64,000 nt of DNA from Loktanella sp. S4079 (GTDB lineage Bacteria; Pseudomonadota; Alphaproteobacteria; Rhodobacterales; Rhodobacteraceae). The translations under genes were made by a program, and so were the position numbers. A model generated the notes under the pieces. It had not been told where the DNA came from, did not search any database, and saw only the letters and a list, made by a program, of their open reading frames with translations. The stretch lies in assembly GCF_000967725.1 (NCBI RefSeq), contig NZ_JXYE01000002.1, forward strand, positions 372,001-436,000, read 5' to 3'. Of this stretch, positions 15,415 through 25,390 are shown piece after piece. Each line of letters begins with the position of its first letter. The stretch's first letter is position 1.

Positions 15415-17565
15415 TTATTTGCGGGTTGGGGGAGAGCTCGCTGCAAGCTCGGTCAGGGTTTGGGATAATTCGTCAATTATCCCGCCGAGCCGATCAACAC
15501 GCAGCTTGATTTCCTTTTCCATGCCAAGCACTTGTAGGGCTTCTGCCCGCTGTTCTTCGTCGTTTAGCATGGCAATATTGCGTAGGCCGTTGATGTGGTC
15601 CTCGAAGAAGCCATTGATCAACATACTATTTTCGGCCGCAAGATCAGCGATGTAGGATGCTTCGAGATCCTCGAGCGTCTGGCGCTTTTCTGCAGCAACC
15701 AATTGTCTGAGCTTGCGAATATATGACGGGCGTTTCGCGCGCTGCGTGATCCAGTCCTTTAGCCAGTTTGATGTAATGTCCAAGGGCATGGTGCGCGTCA
15801 GGCATGCCGGATTGCGCGGCGTATGCGATTCAACCGGCTCGACCGAGATGATTTTGACGGCGTTGTTCAGTGCGTCATTGTAAATCTGCTGCACATCCTC
15901 GGCGACACGGGCCATGATTTCATTGACCTTGTTAGGGGCAGTTTCGGCAAAGTGACCGTAGTTCAAAATCAACGAGCGACGTAGTTTTTCGATTTGGGGC
16001 ACCCAGCGGGCGACGCTCTTGTGAGTTTCTAGCTCATGTTCCAAGGCAGCCTGTTCTCGATCAGCAAACAGTTGATAGGCATTGCTCATCTTATCGACCA
16101 TTTCTGTGGCCGCAGCCTTGATCGCATCCGCGCATTCGGTTTGCACCTGCTCTTGCATCTCCTCAAGTGTCTTAATGGCGGCATTGATGTCATAATCGGG
16201 CGGGGTGACCCAATTGGTATCATCAACCTGTTCCAAGAACATTTGGGACGTCCGCGCAATGTCGAGCGCACGCCGCGCGACGCTGGACAGATGCGGTAGC
16301 GAGATATCCTGAAGGCTTTTGGTTTCGATCAGCTTGCGTAGCTCAAACAGCCCCGAAAGGTCTTTGGTCTTGGACAGCGTATGTTCTGCACTTCCAAGCG
16401 GCATGGCGTGGGTGTCGTCATGCGGTTCGCTTGTGCGCTTTGAAACAAGTTCTGAAAGGCTTTCGATCGAGGTTTCCGAAACGTCACTGGGGACTCCGAA
16501 CGCAGCCATTTCAGCCCAAGCAGCGCTGCCAAACACGATCGGTACATCAGTTGGTAGGTCTTCTTGGCGCAGCACCTCGCGAATGTAGCTATCAATTTCG
16601 GGGATTTGCTCGGCGGGGTTGCTGAGCTGATCGACGCGGTTCACGAAGAATATGACGCGGCTTTTGTTCATTGACCGTACGGTGCGCAAAAGCGCCACGT
16701 CGACGGTACTAAACGATTGCTGTGCCCCCAGCACGAGGATGCAGATGTCCGTTTCTTCAAGGCTGTTCAGCGTCACAGCCTCGCGCAGCAAGAACGGATC
16801 GTTGACCCCAGGCGTGTCGTGAATGATCGTTGGCACGCGATAAGTTGCGCTGTCGATGTAGATATCTGCGGATTTCGTCACATCGGCATAGCGCCCTTCG
16901 GAGGCTGTTCCGTCATCTTCGTCGCCTAGGCAGACGTATTTGCGCAGCATTTCAGATGAAAACCCCAAGAAACTGTGCTTGCTGCCCATGAGCATCGAAA
17001 AGTTGTGCCCCAGTCGCAATTCGGTACGGCGCTGCATTTCACTGATCTGCGCCTGCATTTCCTCGACTTCGTCGCTAAACCCGCTGCGGTTAGCGATCTC
17101 GCCCAAGGTGCCACCGGTTTCGACCATGTTCAGCCATTCTTGGGTGGTGAAAAAGTTAAAGACGGCGGTCTTGCCCGCTGGTTTCGGGGTGTTGATGTGC
17201 ACGGACGTCACCACCGAGGTCCACGGGTTCACGTCCGAGGGCAACATTTCGGGTTTACCAATGAGCGCATTGGTAAGAGCGGTTTTTCCCGCTTTGACCT
17301 GTCCAATCAGTGAAACATTAATGGAAAAGTTGTCCAATTCGTTGATAAGCGACACCACCCGGTCATGCGACAGCAGCGCAACCGTTTCGCGTAGGCGCAG
17401 TAGCACATCGCCAAGAATTTCGCGGTTTTTGTCGAATTGCAGCTTTTTGTAGCTATCGTTCGAAGGTTCGCCCAGTTGCGATTCGGACATGCCTTCGGAC
17501 AAGCTGGATTTCAGCAAATATTCGTTAGTAGATTGGATTGCTTGCGAAACTTCGACAGGAACCAC
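15415..17565 (-). CDS. Dynamin-like GTPase 2
   Basis: The 716-residue paralogue of the 11228-13312 protein has G1 GQVKAGKT (about 88-95), the shared block DVNPWTSVVTS, G3 DTPG (250-253) and G4 NRVD (309-312). It shares the helical region with a hydrophobic-basic turn (ITSNWLKDWITQRAKR) at the equivalent place. The N-terminus is about 20 residues longer than in the paralogue. GTG 17565 is taken as start because GAGGT lies 7-8 nt upstream. Bacterial dynamins often occur as interacting pairs (for example LeoA/LeoBC, DynA/DynB), so heteromeric assembly with dynamin 1 is plausible. Confidence 0.9.
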   Translation of the reverse strand: MVPVEVSQAIQSTNEYLLKSSLSEGMSESQLGEPSNDSYKKLQFDKNREILGDVLLRLRETVALLSHDRVVSLINELDNFSINVSLIGQVKAGKTALTNALIGKPEMLPSDVNPWTSVVTSVHINTPKPAGKTAVFNFFTTQEWLNMVETGGTLGEIANRSGFSDEVEEMQAQISEMQRRTELRLGHNFSMLMGSKHSFLGFSSEMLRKYVCLGDEDDGTASEGRYADVTKSADIYIDSATYRVPTIIHDTPGVNDPFLLREAVTLNSLEETDICILVLGAQQSFSTVDVALLRTVRSMNKSRVIFFVNRVDQLSNPAEQIPEIDSYIREVLRQEDLPTDVPIVFGSAAWAEMAAFGVPSDVSETSIESLSELVSKRTSEPHDDTHAMPLGSAEHTLSKTKDLSGLFELRKLIETKSLQDISLPHLSSVARRALDIARTSQMFLEQVDDTNWVTPPDYDINAAIKTLEEMQEQVQTECADAIKAAATEMVDKMSNAYQLFADREQAALEHELETHKSVARWVPQIEKLRRSLILNYGHFAETAPNKVNEIMARVAEDVQQIYNDALNNAVKIISVEPVESHTPRNPACLTRTMPLDITSNWLKDWITQRAKRPSYIRKLRQLVAAEKRQTLEDLEASYIADLAAENSMLINGFFEDHINGLRNIAMLNDEEQRAEALQVLGMEKEIKLRVDRLGGIIDELSQTLTELAASSPPTRK

Positions 17566-17683
17566 CGACGTACCTCACTAGTGAAAAGGCGCGTATCTAT
17601 AAGAATAGGCAAGATAACGCTAAGGTTGTAATGATGTATTTTTATTCGCGCACAGATTGGGGGTTGTGGCAATAAGTTTTTCG

Positions 17684-17714
17684 ATGAAATGAAGTAAATG
17701 TTACGTCATTTCAT
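17684..17714. promoter_or_regulatory. Inverted repeat upstream of dynamin gene 2
   Basis: ATGAAATGA (17684-17692) and TCATTTCAT (17706-17714) are perfect 9-bp arms around 13 nt. The site lies about 120 bp before the dynamin GTG, in an AT-rich intergenic region of 216 bp that must hold its promoter. Its sequence is unlike the repeats upstream of dynamin 1. Confidence 0.45.
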
Positions 17715-17781
17715 GCGCGGCGGTTCGAAATCCGGCTTCTAAAGCTTAGATGTGATCAGGCGAATAAGCAGCGGTGAGCGG

Positions 17782-18330
17782 CTAAGCTTGGGTTTCTTGC
17801 CACTGGCCGTTTTCGATACCATCCAGTGTCCAACTGCCAACACGCCAGCGCACAAGTCGCAAGGTTGGAAACCCTATATGTGCTGTCATACGACGAACCT
17901 GTCGATTGCGGCCTTCGCTGATTGTGATTTCAATCCAACTGTCAGGAACTGATTTGCGGAACCGAACCGGCGGGTCGCGGTCCCATAGTGGTGGAGGCGA
18001 AATCAGTCGCACTTTGGCCGGTCGTGTTGGCCCATCTTTAAGGGTGACACCATCTCGCAGCGGTTGCAGATCTTTGTCTGTGGGCGCGCCTTCGACTTGG
18101 ACATAATATGACTTGCTCAGCTTATGCTTTGGATTAGAGATTTTCGCCTGTAGCTTGCCGTCATCAGTCAAGACCAACAAACCCTCGCTATCCCGATCCA
18201 AACGCCCGGCAGGGTAGACACCCGGCACATCAATATAGGCCGACAGGGTCGGGCGCGGTGATGGGCTGCGCTGGTCGGTGTATTGTGACAGCACGCCAAA
18301 GGGTTTGTTGAACAAGATTACTTTTGCCAT
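17782..18330 (-). CDS. rluE: 23S rRNA pseudouridine synthase, RluE-like
   Basis: The 182-residue protein has the RsuA/RluE catalytic domain without the N-terminal S4 domain. It begins [14 protein letters not shown]; the catalytic Asp is in [13 protein letters not shown], and the late motif [10 protein letters not shown] is present. RluE modifies U2457 of 23S rRNA in E. coli. The frame is open up to 18672, but the family starts at the ATG at 18330, so the extension is discarded. It is transcribed divergently from the ornithine decarboxylase gene. Confidence 0.88.
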   Translation of the reverse strand: MAKVILFNKPFGVLSQYTDQRSPSPRPTLSAYIDVPGVYPAGRLDRDSEGLLVLTDDGKLQAKISNPKHKLSKSYYVQVEGAPTDKDLQPLRDGVTLKDGPTRPAKVRLISPPPLWDRDPPVRFRKSVPDSWIEITISEGRNRQVRRMTAHIGFPTLRLVRWRVGSWTLDGIENGQWQETQA

Positions 18331-18439
18331 GTGCTTCCCTATCGCGGATATGGCGCATTGGTCCATGCTGATTGGAAAAATTGTCTGTGTATCATTTTTT
18401 ATCTTGTATCGAATCTGATGTTGCCCCAAATGGCGATTC

Positions 18440-18555
18440 ATAGACGCCAACGCACGCGCCTCTGGCCGGTGACAGTCAACGCACACGTGTTTACGTAGCG
18501 ACGGTAACGTCTCCCCTTGAACTATCGGTCTGATCGCACGTGCGAGATGGCCGGG
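18440..18555 (+). promoter_or_regulatory. Possible speF-type leader RNA upstream of ornithine decarboxylase
   Basis: The intergenic region is 242 bp. Its ODC-proximal part is GC-rich and structured, with CGCACGCGCC, GGCCGGTGAC and a palindrome TCGCACGTGCGA (about 18533-18545). Alphaproteobacterial ODC genes often carry the speF leader (Rfam RF00518). The assignment rests mainly on position and on a sequence resemblance I cannot test here. Confidence 0.4.
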
Positions 18556-18572
18556 TCTTTTGGAGATGACCC

Positions 18573-19745
18573 ATGACTGTACACTTCGCTGACGCTGCGG
18601 CGTCATTCCCTGTTGTTGCATCATCCCGTTTGGATAGTTTTGTTGCAGCGCGTCAATTTGATAAGCCAACACTCGTAATGGATCTGGACCTTGTGTCGCG
18701 GCAGTATCGCGCGCTCAAGGCAGGTTTGGGCCGGGCTGACATCCACTACGCGGTCAAAGCAAACCCAGCGCCGCAAGTCATCGCACGGCTGGTTGACCTT
18801 GGTTCGCACTTTGACGCGGCATCGCGCGCCGAAATCGCGCTCTGCCTTGAGCAAGGCGCCGAGGCGGCGGATATTTCCTTTGGTAACACCATCAAGCGTC
18901 CATCAGATATTGCGTGGGCCTACAAGCAAGGTATCCGCCTTTTCGCGGCAGACGCACAGCAAGAGCTGGAAAAGATCGCGGCACATGCGCCCGGCGCAGA
19001 GGTCTATATTCGCCTGATCGTCGAGGTTTCTCAGGCGGATTGGCCATTGTCACGTAAATTCGGCTGCGACCGCACTATGGCGCTCGCGCTATTGGACGAG
19101 GCAAAGCGTCTGGGCCTACGCCCTGTCGGTTTCTCGTTCCACGTTGGATCGCAAACGCGTCGTGCAGAGATGTGGCAGCCGAACCTTGATGTCATGGCGG
19201 GCATTTGGCGTGCGGCAAAAGATGCGGGGCATGATCTGTCGCTTATTAATATTGGTGGCGGTTTCCCTGCTTTCTATGGCGAGGCGATTGACGCGCCGAC
19301 AGCATATGCCGCGAAGGTCATGCAGATGGTCGAGGCACGTTTTGAAGGCGCGCGTAAAATCATGGCGGAGCCTGGTCGCGGTATGGTCGCAGAGGCAGGT
19401 GTGATTGTTGCCGAAGTCATGCTGGTGTCGCGCAAGTCAGAACGGGATATGCACCGCTGGGTTTATCTGGATATCGGTCGCTTTTCAGGTCTGGCTGAAA
19501 CCGAAGGCGAGGCAATTCGCTACCAGTTTGAAACGGCCCGCGATACGGACCCTTGCGGACCATGTATTGTAGCTGGCCCCAGCTGTGACAGCGCGGATGT
19601 GCTTTATGAAAAACGTCCGATGCAACTGCCGCTAACACTGCAAGCTGGTGATCGGGTCTTGATCCGGAACACAGGCGCGTACACGTCGACTTACTCGTCG
19701 GTTTGTTTCAACGGCTTTCCTCCGCTTGATGTGGTGGTAATCTAA
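18573..19745 (+). CDS. Ornithine decarboxylase, alanine-racemase-fold (eukaryotic type)
   Basis: The 390-residue enzyme converts ornithine to putrescine with PLP, the first step of polyamine synthesis. The PLP lysine is in HYAVKANP (Lys62), the phosphate-binding glycines in INIGGGFP, and the catalytic cysteine in [12 protein letters not shown] near residue 330. The length and CDSAD motif match type-IV ODC or lysine/ornithine decarboxylases, and substrate choice between ornithine and lysine is not certain. It starts with an ATG preceded by TTGGAGATG. A perfect terminator hairpin follows. Confidence 0.9.
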   Translation: MTVHFADAAASFPVVASSRLDSFVAARQFDKPTLVMDLDLVSRQYRALKAGLGRADIHYAVKANPAPQVIARLVDLGSHFDAASRAEIALCLEQGAEAADISFGNTIKRPSDIAWAYKQGIRLFAADAQQELEKIAAHAPGAEVYIRLIVEVSQADWPLSRKFGCDRTMALALLDEAKRLGLRPVGFSFHVGSQTRRAEMWQPNLDVMAGIWRAAKDAGHDLSLINIGGGFPAFYGEAIDAPTAYAAKVMQMVEARFEGARKIMAEPGRGMVAEAGVIVAEVMLVSRKSERDMHRWVYLDIGRFSGLAETEGEAIRYQFETARDTDPCGPCIVAGPSCDSADVLYEKRPMQLPLTLQAGDRVLIRNTGAYTSTYSSVCFNGFPPLDVVVI

Positions 19746-19749
19746 TCGC

Positions 19750-19793
19750 TTAGCGGCACATTGTATACGACGGTGTGCCGCTAAACTTTTGTT
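19750..19793 (+). terminator. Terminator of the ornithine decarboxylase gene
   Basis: TTAGCGGCACA (19750-19760) and TGTGCCGCTAA (19774-19784) form a perfect 11-bp stem followed by ACTTTTGTT. Confidence 0.8.
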
Positions 19794-19864
19794 ATAAAAC
19801 GAAATTCTTTACAGGTTCCTGAAATTCGTTAACCTTTGCCCCATGATTGAGCGAGGGGCAGGCT

Positions 19865-21145
19865 ATGGCACCTATTTGTGATCATCCGTTGCGGTTTGCC
19901 TTGGCAAATGAATTACACGCACGACCATTTCCGGCGATGCAAGCACCGGGGCGCGCGGCCTTTCTGGCTCTCAAGCCCCGCCAGAATGCAGCAGGTCGGG
20001 ATCGGGCCGCTGATATGCGACATTTGACGGATCTACTGGATCGGTTTGCTGCCCCTCATCCTGAACCTGATGCAACGCATTACTTTGGCCAGATCGGAAA
20101 GCTCCAGATCAAATGGGAAAGCCACACAGAGTTTGTGACTTACACCATTATGGGCGAGGGGGCGGCAGATACCCCGTTTGACGCCGGGACATTCGCAGTG
20201 TTTCCCGACGATTGGCTAAGTTCTGCGCCCGGTGACAGGATTACCTCTGCTCTGATCCGTGTCGAGATTGGCGAGGATGATCAAGAAATCTCAGCCAAGA
20301 CCCGTGATTGGTTTGTTCCTGAAAGTGTCGCGATTAGCCGTGTGCTTGATGATGATCTGGTTATTGCCGGAGACTTTCGAATTGATCTGGCTGGGCACAT
20401 GCGGTTTGCGGTCTTTGCCAGGCCAAAAGTTGGGGTGCGCCGGATCGGGCGGGTTGTTCAGCGCTTGTGCGAGATCGAAACATACAAAGCGATGTCGATG
20501 CTGGGGCTCACACGCGCGCGGGCACTTGGGCCGCAAATGGGGCAAATCGACAAAACGCTGTCACAGCTGATTGCTGATATGCGCGGGATGATGCCGGAAC
20601 CGGACGCGCAACTTCATGCGTTGCTCGAGGTCTCAGCAGAGCTTGAAAGCATCGCGGCCCAATCGTCATTTCGTTTTGGTGCAACAGGGGCTTATGAGAC
20701 AATCGTAAACCAGCGCATTCATGTCCTGCGCGAGGAAAGGTTCGGTGGTCGCCAGACTTTTGGCGAATTTATGATGCGCCGATATGACCCCGCAATGCGG
20801 ACGGTAAAGTCGACGCAAGCACGTTTACAGTCGATGTCAGAGCGTGCCTTGCGGGCGGGCGATCTATTGCGCACGCGCGTTGATGTTGAACGCTCTGCGC
20901 AGAACCAAGCACTACTGCGCAGTATGGATCGGCGAGCCGATTTACAGCTACGTTTGCAACATACCGTCGAGGGACTGTCGATCGTCGCGATTAGCTACTA
21001 CGCGCTGAATTTGGTGCTCTATGTGCTTGGGCCACTTCAATACCAATTTGATATCAGTAAATCCGTGATCGCTGCGTTGGCCACGCCTGTCGTGGTCGGG
21101 GCCGTGTGGTATATGTTGCGGCGTATCCGCAAACACATGCAGTAG
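19865..21145 (+). CDS. DUF3422-family membrane-anchored protein
   Basis: The 426-residue protein begins with the DUF3422 signature HPLRFALANELHARPF. A long helical middle region contains a probable coiled coil around VKSTQARLQSMSERALRAGD, and two hydrophobic segments close to the C-terminus (about 365-415) anchor it in the membrane. ATG 19865 follows GAGGGGCAGG; the TTG at 19847 is less likely. The biochemical function of the family is not known to me. Confidence 0.85.
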   Translation: MAPICDHPLRFALANELHARPFPAMQAPGRAAFLALKPRQNAAGRDRAADMRHLTDLLDRFAAPHPEPDATHYFGQIGKLQIKWESHTEFVTYTIMGEGAADTPFDAGTFAVFPDDWLSSAPGDRITSALIRVEIGEDDQEISAKTRDWFVPESVAISRVLDDDLVIAGDFRIDLAGHMRFAVFARPKVGVRRIGRVVQRLCEIETYKAMSMLGLTRARALGPQMGQIDKTLSQLIADMRGMMPEPDAQLHALLEVSAELESIAAQSSFRFGATGAYETIVNQRIHVLREERFGGRQTFGEFMMRRYDPAMRTVKSTQARLQSMSERALRAGDLLRTRVDVERSAQNQALLRSMDRRADLQLRLQHTVEGLSIVAISYYALNLVLYVLGPLQYQFDISKSVIAALATPVVVGAVWYMLRRIRKHMQ

Positions 21146-21200
21146 GGGACTTGTCAGGTTCACCGCGACCAGTCACCATGCCTCTCTGAGGGAGGCAAGA

Positions 21201-22508
21201 ATGAAATATATGCTGGCGGCAGTTTGGGTAACGCTTGGCGTCGCCGTCGATGCGCAGGTCTTGCCATCACCGGTGACAGACGCCGATTATGTTTCCGTGA
21301 ACATGCAAGAGGCGAAGCTAGGCCATCTCTTGTTCTATGACCCTATTCTGTCAGGCAATCGCGAGGTGGCATGTGCAACCTGCCATCACCCTGCATTTGG
21401 CACGAGCGACGGTGTGTCGCTTGGGATTGGGGATGGTGGTATTGGTTTAGGGGATCAGCGGGTGGCGGACCCCAGCAACATGCCAGAGCAGCGGATACCG
21501 CGAAATGCGCCCGCGCTTTTTAATCTCGGGGCACATGAATTCACACGGTTGTTTCATGACGGCCGGATTGAGATCGACCCGAACCGTCCCGGCGGCATTC
21601 GCACGCCACTTGATGCGGATATGGTCGCCGGATTTGCGTCTCTGCTATCTGCACAAACGATGTTTCCCGTGCTCAGCGGCGATGAAATGGCGGGTCATTA
21701 TAGCGAGAATGATGTTGCTCAAGCTGTCAGGCGCGGTGTTTTGACGGGGGAAGGTGGCGCATGGGATATTATCTCGGGCCGGGTGGCTGATATTCCCGCG
21801 TATGAACAGGCATTTATCGCGACCTATGATCACATCGATCGGGCAGAGCAAATCGGTTTTACCGATATTTCCAATGCAATCGCCGCTTTTATGGTCTTTG
21901 AATGGCGGTCGGATACATCTGTTTTTGATGCTGTCTTGCGTGGGGAGGCGACCCTTGAGGGGGAAGCAGCGGATGGCATGGATTTGTTTTACGGGGCTGC
22001 GGGATGTGCTGGATGTCACGCGGGTCCATTTCTGACAGATCACGATTTTCACCCGATGGGCAGCCCGCAGATCGGACCGGGCAAGGCCGCACGCTTTGAA
22101 AACCATGCGCGTGATGAGGGGCGGTTTCGTGTGACGGGCAACCCGCGTGACCTATACGCGTTTCGAACGCCTAGTTTGCGCAATGTCACCCTAACATCAC
22201 CCTATGGGCACGCAGGGGCATATTCTGACTTGCGCGCGTTTATTGTTGCGCATCTTGATCCGGTTTCAGCCCTGCAAACTTATGATTTGGGTAAGGCTGT
22301 TCTGCCAGACTTGCCCGTGGATGACAGGCGCGAAGACTATGCACCCATTGCGCAAGTTGCGCATCGCGCAGGTCCGCCATTGTCAGAAACCGAAGTGGAT
22401 GCGCTATTGGCCTTCTTGGACAGTTTGACCGATCCTGTCGCAAGGGTGGGGCGCTTGGGTGTGCCGGATGCGGTGCCTAGTGGGCTTGCCGTGCCGCGGC
22501 TGGATTAG
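21201..22508 (+). CDS. Periplasmic di-haem cytochrome c peroxidase / MauG-family protein
   Basis: A signal peptide (MKYMLAAVWVTLGVAVDA) is followed by two haem c motifs, CATCH near residue 59 and CAGCH near residue 275, as in the bacterial CcpA/MauG family. These proteins reduce hydrogen peroxide or carry out oxidative protein modification in the periplasm. There is no methylamine dehydrogenase gene nearby, so a peroxidase-like or unknown redox role is safer than a MauG role. The last four bases overlap the end of the converging ROK regulator gene. Confidence 0.88.
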   Translation: MKYMLAAVWVTLGVAVDAQVLPSPVTDADYVSVNMQEAKLGHLLFYDPILSGNREVACATCHHPAFGTSDGVSLGIGDGGIGLGDQRVADPSNMPEQRIPRNAPALFNLGAHEFTRLFHDGRIEIDPNRPGGIRTPLDADMVAGFASLLSAQTMFPVLSGDEMAGHYSENDVAQAVRRGVLTGEGGAWDIISGRVADIPAYEQAFIATYDHIDRAEQIGFTDISNAIAAFMVFEWRSDTSVFDAVLRGEATLEGEAADGMDLFYGAAGCAGCHAGPFLTDHDFHPMGSPQIGPGKAARFENHARDEGRFRVTGNPRDLYAFRTPSLRNVTLTSPYGHAGAYSDLRAFIVAHLDPVSALQTYDLGKAVLPDLPVDDRREDYAPIAQVAHRAGPPLSETEVDALLAFLDSLTDPVARVGRLGVPDAVPSGLAVPRLD

Positions 22509-23761
22509 GATATTTCTGTGATGACTTGATCGGTGAGTGCGGATAGGGCCAGCGCCGTTGCGCCCCGCGCCCAGATAAGATCACCCCAGGCATGGGTTTC
22601 CACACCGCACGCAGAACGCCCATTATTCAACGTCAGCCGATGCATTTCAGAGATGACTTCTTCTGCGTATAGATAGTCATACTGCATCCGCTCACCTGAA
22701 ATAATGATAAGGGCCGGATCAAAGAGCTGCACAACATTTGCCAACCCGACAGACAGATATCGCCCGGCACGTCGAAAAATCGTTTGCGCGGATTCATTGC
22801 CGGATTTGGCCTGTGCAAAAAGCGCATCAAGCAGCGCCTTCGGGCTGAGCCTTTCGCTGGGTGGGTGGTGCAGGGCGGTCGCTGCTTCTCGGGCAAGGGC
22901 GTAATCAGCAAGATAGGCCTCAAGGCAACCGCGCTGTCCGCATCGACAAAGGGCGCCATCAAGCTGGACCTTGGTATGCCCAAGTTCAAGCCCCATACCG
23001 CGCGCACCACGATAGAGCCTGTTGTCGATCACCAGCCCCATCCCGACACCATGTTCAATCGTGACAACGGCAAAGTCAGACTTGGCACGCCCGGCCCCAA
23101 ACCAGAGTTCGGCCAACGTCAGCATATTCGCGTCATTGTCGAGGTAGAGGCGAAGCCCAAAGCGCTCTTCGAAATGTGCTGCAAAATCGCTATCGCGCAG
23201 AGCGAGGAGTGGTGACCAAGGCACGGTGCCGGACTGATGGTCCACGATGCCGGACATGCCGATCCCCACGGCAGCGATATCTGTTTGCGATTTCTTGGCG
23301 ATATTCAGCACCATTTCGATAAGCGTGCCGACCTCGCTGAGAATTTCATCCAGAGACTTTGGGTGCGGTGGGGTGCTTAGCGTTGCTGTGCCCAGCGTAT
23401 TGCCTGCAAAATCGGTAAGCACTGCTGAATGCATTTCTTCGGAAAGCTTTATCCCGATCACAAAATATGTGTCAGCGACCACCTCGAGAGCGACGGCGGG
23501 GCGACCGCGGCCCGCCTCGCGTGGGATCGTTTCCACTTCACGCAAGAGACCTGCTTGGATCAGGTCTGCCGTCAACGCAGTGGCTGAACCTGCGCTGATC
23601 CCCAGCATACGGGTTGTTTCTGTGCGGGTCGCGCGACCGGCCGCGCGCACGTGTTCAAATATCTGTTGCCGCATCGGTTTGGCGTTTGCTGATCCGGTTG
23701 GCAGCAGTGGCCCACAACCCGGCCGAGGCTGGGAATCGTCGTCTGTGCTTGGGGTCAACAT
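22505..23761 (-). CDS. xylR: ROK-family transcriptional regulator of xylose genes (XylR-like)
   Basis: The 418-residue protein has an N-terminal winged helix (RQQIFEHVRAAGRATRTETT) and a C-terminal ROK sugar-sensing domain with the zinc motif CRCGQRGCLEAYL and the DNDANMLTLAE segment. It is divergent from xylBA, so it probably represses them in the absence of xylose. The gene symbol follows this context. The start could lie further in, as the first 25 residues are low in recognisable structure. Confidence 0.85.
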   Translation of the reverse strand: MLTPSTDDDSQPRPGCGPLLPTGSANAKPMRQQIFEHVRAAGRATRTETTRMLGISAGSATALTADLIQAGLLREVETIPREAGRGRPAVALEVVADTYFVIGIKLSEEMHSAVLTDFAGNTLGTATLSTPPHPKSLDEILSEVGTLIEMVLNIAKKSQTDIAAVGIGMSGIVDHQSGTVPWSPLLALRDSDFAAHFEERFGLRLYLDNDANMLTLAELWFGAGRAKSDFAVVTIEHGVGMGLVIDNRLYRGARGMGLELGHTKVQLDGALCRCGQRGCLEAYLADYALAREAATALHHPPSERLSPKALLDALFAQAKSGNESAQTIFRRAGRYLSVGLANVVQLFDPALIIISGERMQYDYLYAEEVISEMHRLTLNNGRSACGVETHAWGDLIWARGATALALSALTDQVITEIS

Positions 23762-23848
23762 ATTTCGATACCTGAATTATATATGTAAGATTGCCATCGC
23801 GATACTGGCAGTTCCTGCCGTTATAGGGCCTCATTTCAAGAAATAATA

Positions 23849-23872
23849 CGAAAATATGCTATTTTTATTTCG
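23849..23872. promoter_or_regulatory. Possible XylR operator between xylR and xylB
   Basis: CGAAA (23849-23853) and TTTCG (23868-23872) form an imperfect AT-rich palindrome in the 189-bp divergent region. Short CGAAA/TTTCG half-sites are common in ROK operators. Evidence is position plus partial symmetry. Confidence 0.3.
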
Positions 23873-23950
23873 ACTAGTGAATTTAATTTGACATCGTATG
23901 TGACGCGCTTCACAACATGCGTGCAATAACTGAGCGAGGGGGTGTGCCGC

Positions 23951-25390
23951 ATGTATATCGGGTTGGATCTTGGGACTTCGGGTCTCAAGGCGGTGTTAAT
24001 TGACGATACGCAAAAGATCTTGGCCGAGGCGACAGCCCCGCTTGAGGCAGTACGCCCAGAACCCGGCTGGTCTGAGCAGGCCCCTGCGACATGGCTGGAT
24101 GCTGCTGATGCTGCAATGACCGCGTTGAAAAACCAAATGTCGCTCGATGCAGTGCGCGGGATCGGTTTGTCCGGGCAAATGCATGGTGCGACATTGCTGG
24201 ACGCAGCGGATGAAATTCTACGCCCCTGTATTTTGTGGAACGACACGCGGTCAGCCGTCGAGGCGGCCGAGTTGGATGCCAATCCGCAGTTTCGTGAACT
24301 GACAGGTAACATCGTATTTCCGGGCTTTACTGCGCCAAAGTTACTTTGGGTCGCTCGTAATGAACCCGAAGTCTTTGCCAAGGTCAAAAAGGTCCTTCTT
24401 CCAAAGGACTATCTGCGCCTGTGGCTTACCGGCGAGGCCGTTGCGGAAATGTCTGATGCGGCGGGCACCAGTTGGTTGGATGTCGCAAAGCGTGATTGGT
24501 CTGATGAGCTGCTGGCTGCAACGGGGCTTTCACGTGAACATATGCCACGCCTTGTCGAAGGCTCCGAAGTTTCCGGCACGTTGCGGGCAGAACTGGCGTC
24601 GCGCTGGGGGCTGTCTACGAATGTGGTCGTTGCCGGGGGCGGTGGCGACAACGCGGCAAGCGCGGTTGGCGTTGGCGTGGTAAAGGCAGGGGACGCCTTT
24701 GTATCACTCGGTACATCGGGCGTGCTGTTTGCGGCGTCTGACGCCTATCAGCCCGATGCCGCAACCGCAGTACACACGTTTTGTCATGCTTTGCCTGATA
24801 CTTGGCACCAGATGGGTGTCATCCTCGCTGCGGCTGATGCGCTCAATTGGTATTCAAAATCCGTGGGGCAACCGGCAGCATCCCTGACCAGCGCGCTGGG
24901 CAATTTACGCGCGCCGGAGCGGACATTGTTCCTACCGTATTTGGGCGGAGAGCGGACCCCGCATAACGACGCGAAAATTCGTGGGGCGTTCTTACATTTG
25001 GACCACGCGACCGATCAGGCGGCGATGACGCGCGCAGTGCTCGAAGGGGTGACCTTTGCGTTGCGCGACAACTACGATGCGCTGACGTCGACCGGGACGC
25101 AGATCAACCGCTTAATTGCGGTGGGTGGCGGTTCTAAATCTGACTATTGGGTGCAAGCGATTGCGACCAGCCTTGGCATCCCAGTTGAACTCCCTGTTGC
25201 TGGCGATTTTGGTGGTGCCTTTGGTGCTGCCCGGCTTGGCCTGATGGCGGCGACTGGCGCAGGTGTCGATGTTGCCACGACCCCAGAAATTGCCCGCACA
25301 ATTGAACCCGTTCACAGCTTGACCAGCAGCTTTACCGAAGCACACGCGCGTTACCGTGCCAGCTATGATGCATTGAAAGGACTGTCATGA
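23951..25390 (+). CDS. xylB: Xylulokinase
   Basis: The 479-residue FGGY-family kinase phosphorylates D-xylulose to xylulose-5-phosphate, entering the pentose phosphate pathway. It has the N-terminal phosphate motif [13 protein letters not shown], the [13 protein letters not shown] segment specific to xylulokinases, and GERTPH and [10 protein letters not shown] in the C-terminal domain. ATG 23951 follows GAGGGGG. Its stop overlaps the xylA start by 4 nt (ATGA). Confidence 0.96.
   Translation: MYIGLDLGTSGLKAVLIDDTQKILAEATAPLEAVRPEPGWSEQAPATWLDAADAAMTALKNQMSLDAVRGIGLSGQMHGATLLDAADEILRPCILWNDTRSAVEAAELDANPQFRELTGNIVFPGFTAPKLLWVARNEPEVFAKVKKVLLPKDYLRLWLTGEAVAEMSDAAGTSWLDVAKRDWSDELLAATGLSREHMPRLVEGSEVSGTLRAELASRWGLSTNVVVAGGGGDNAASAVGVGVVKAGDAFVSLGTSGVLFAASDAYQPDAATAVHTFCHALPDTWHQMGVILAAADALNWYSKSVGQPAASLTSALGNLRAPERTLFLPYLGGERTPHNDAKIRGAFLHLDHATDQAAMTRAVLEGVTFALRDNYDALTSTGTQINRLIAVGGGSKSDYWVQAIATSLGIPVELPVAGDFGGAFGAARLGLMAATGAGVDVATTPEIARTIEPVHSLTSSFTEAHARYRASYDALKGLS

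Noticed and set aside
18331..18672. N-terminal extension of the RluE frame
   Set aside because: The rluE family starts at ATG 18330; the extension would run through the divergent promoter region and overlap the ornithine decarboxylase start.
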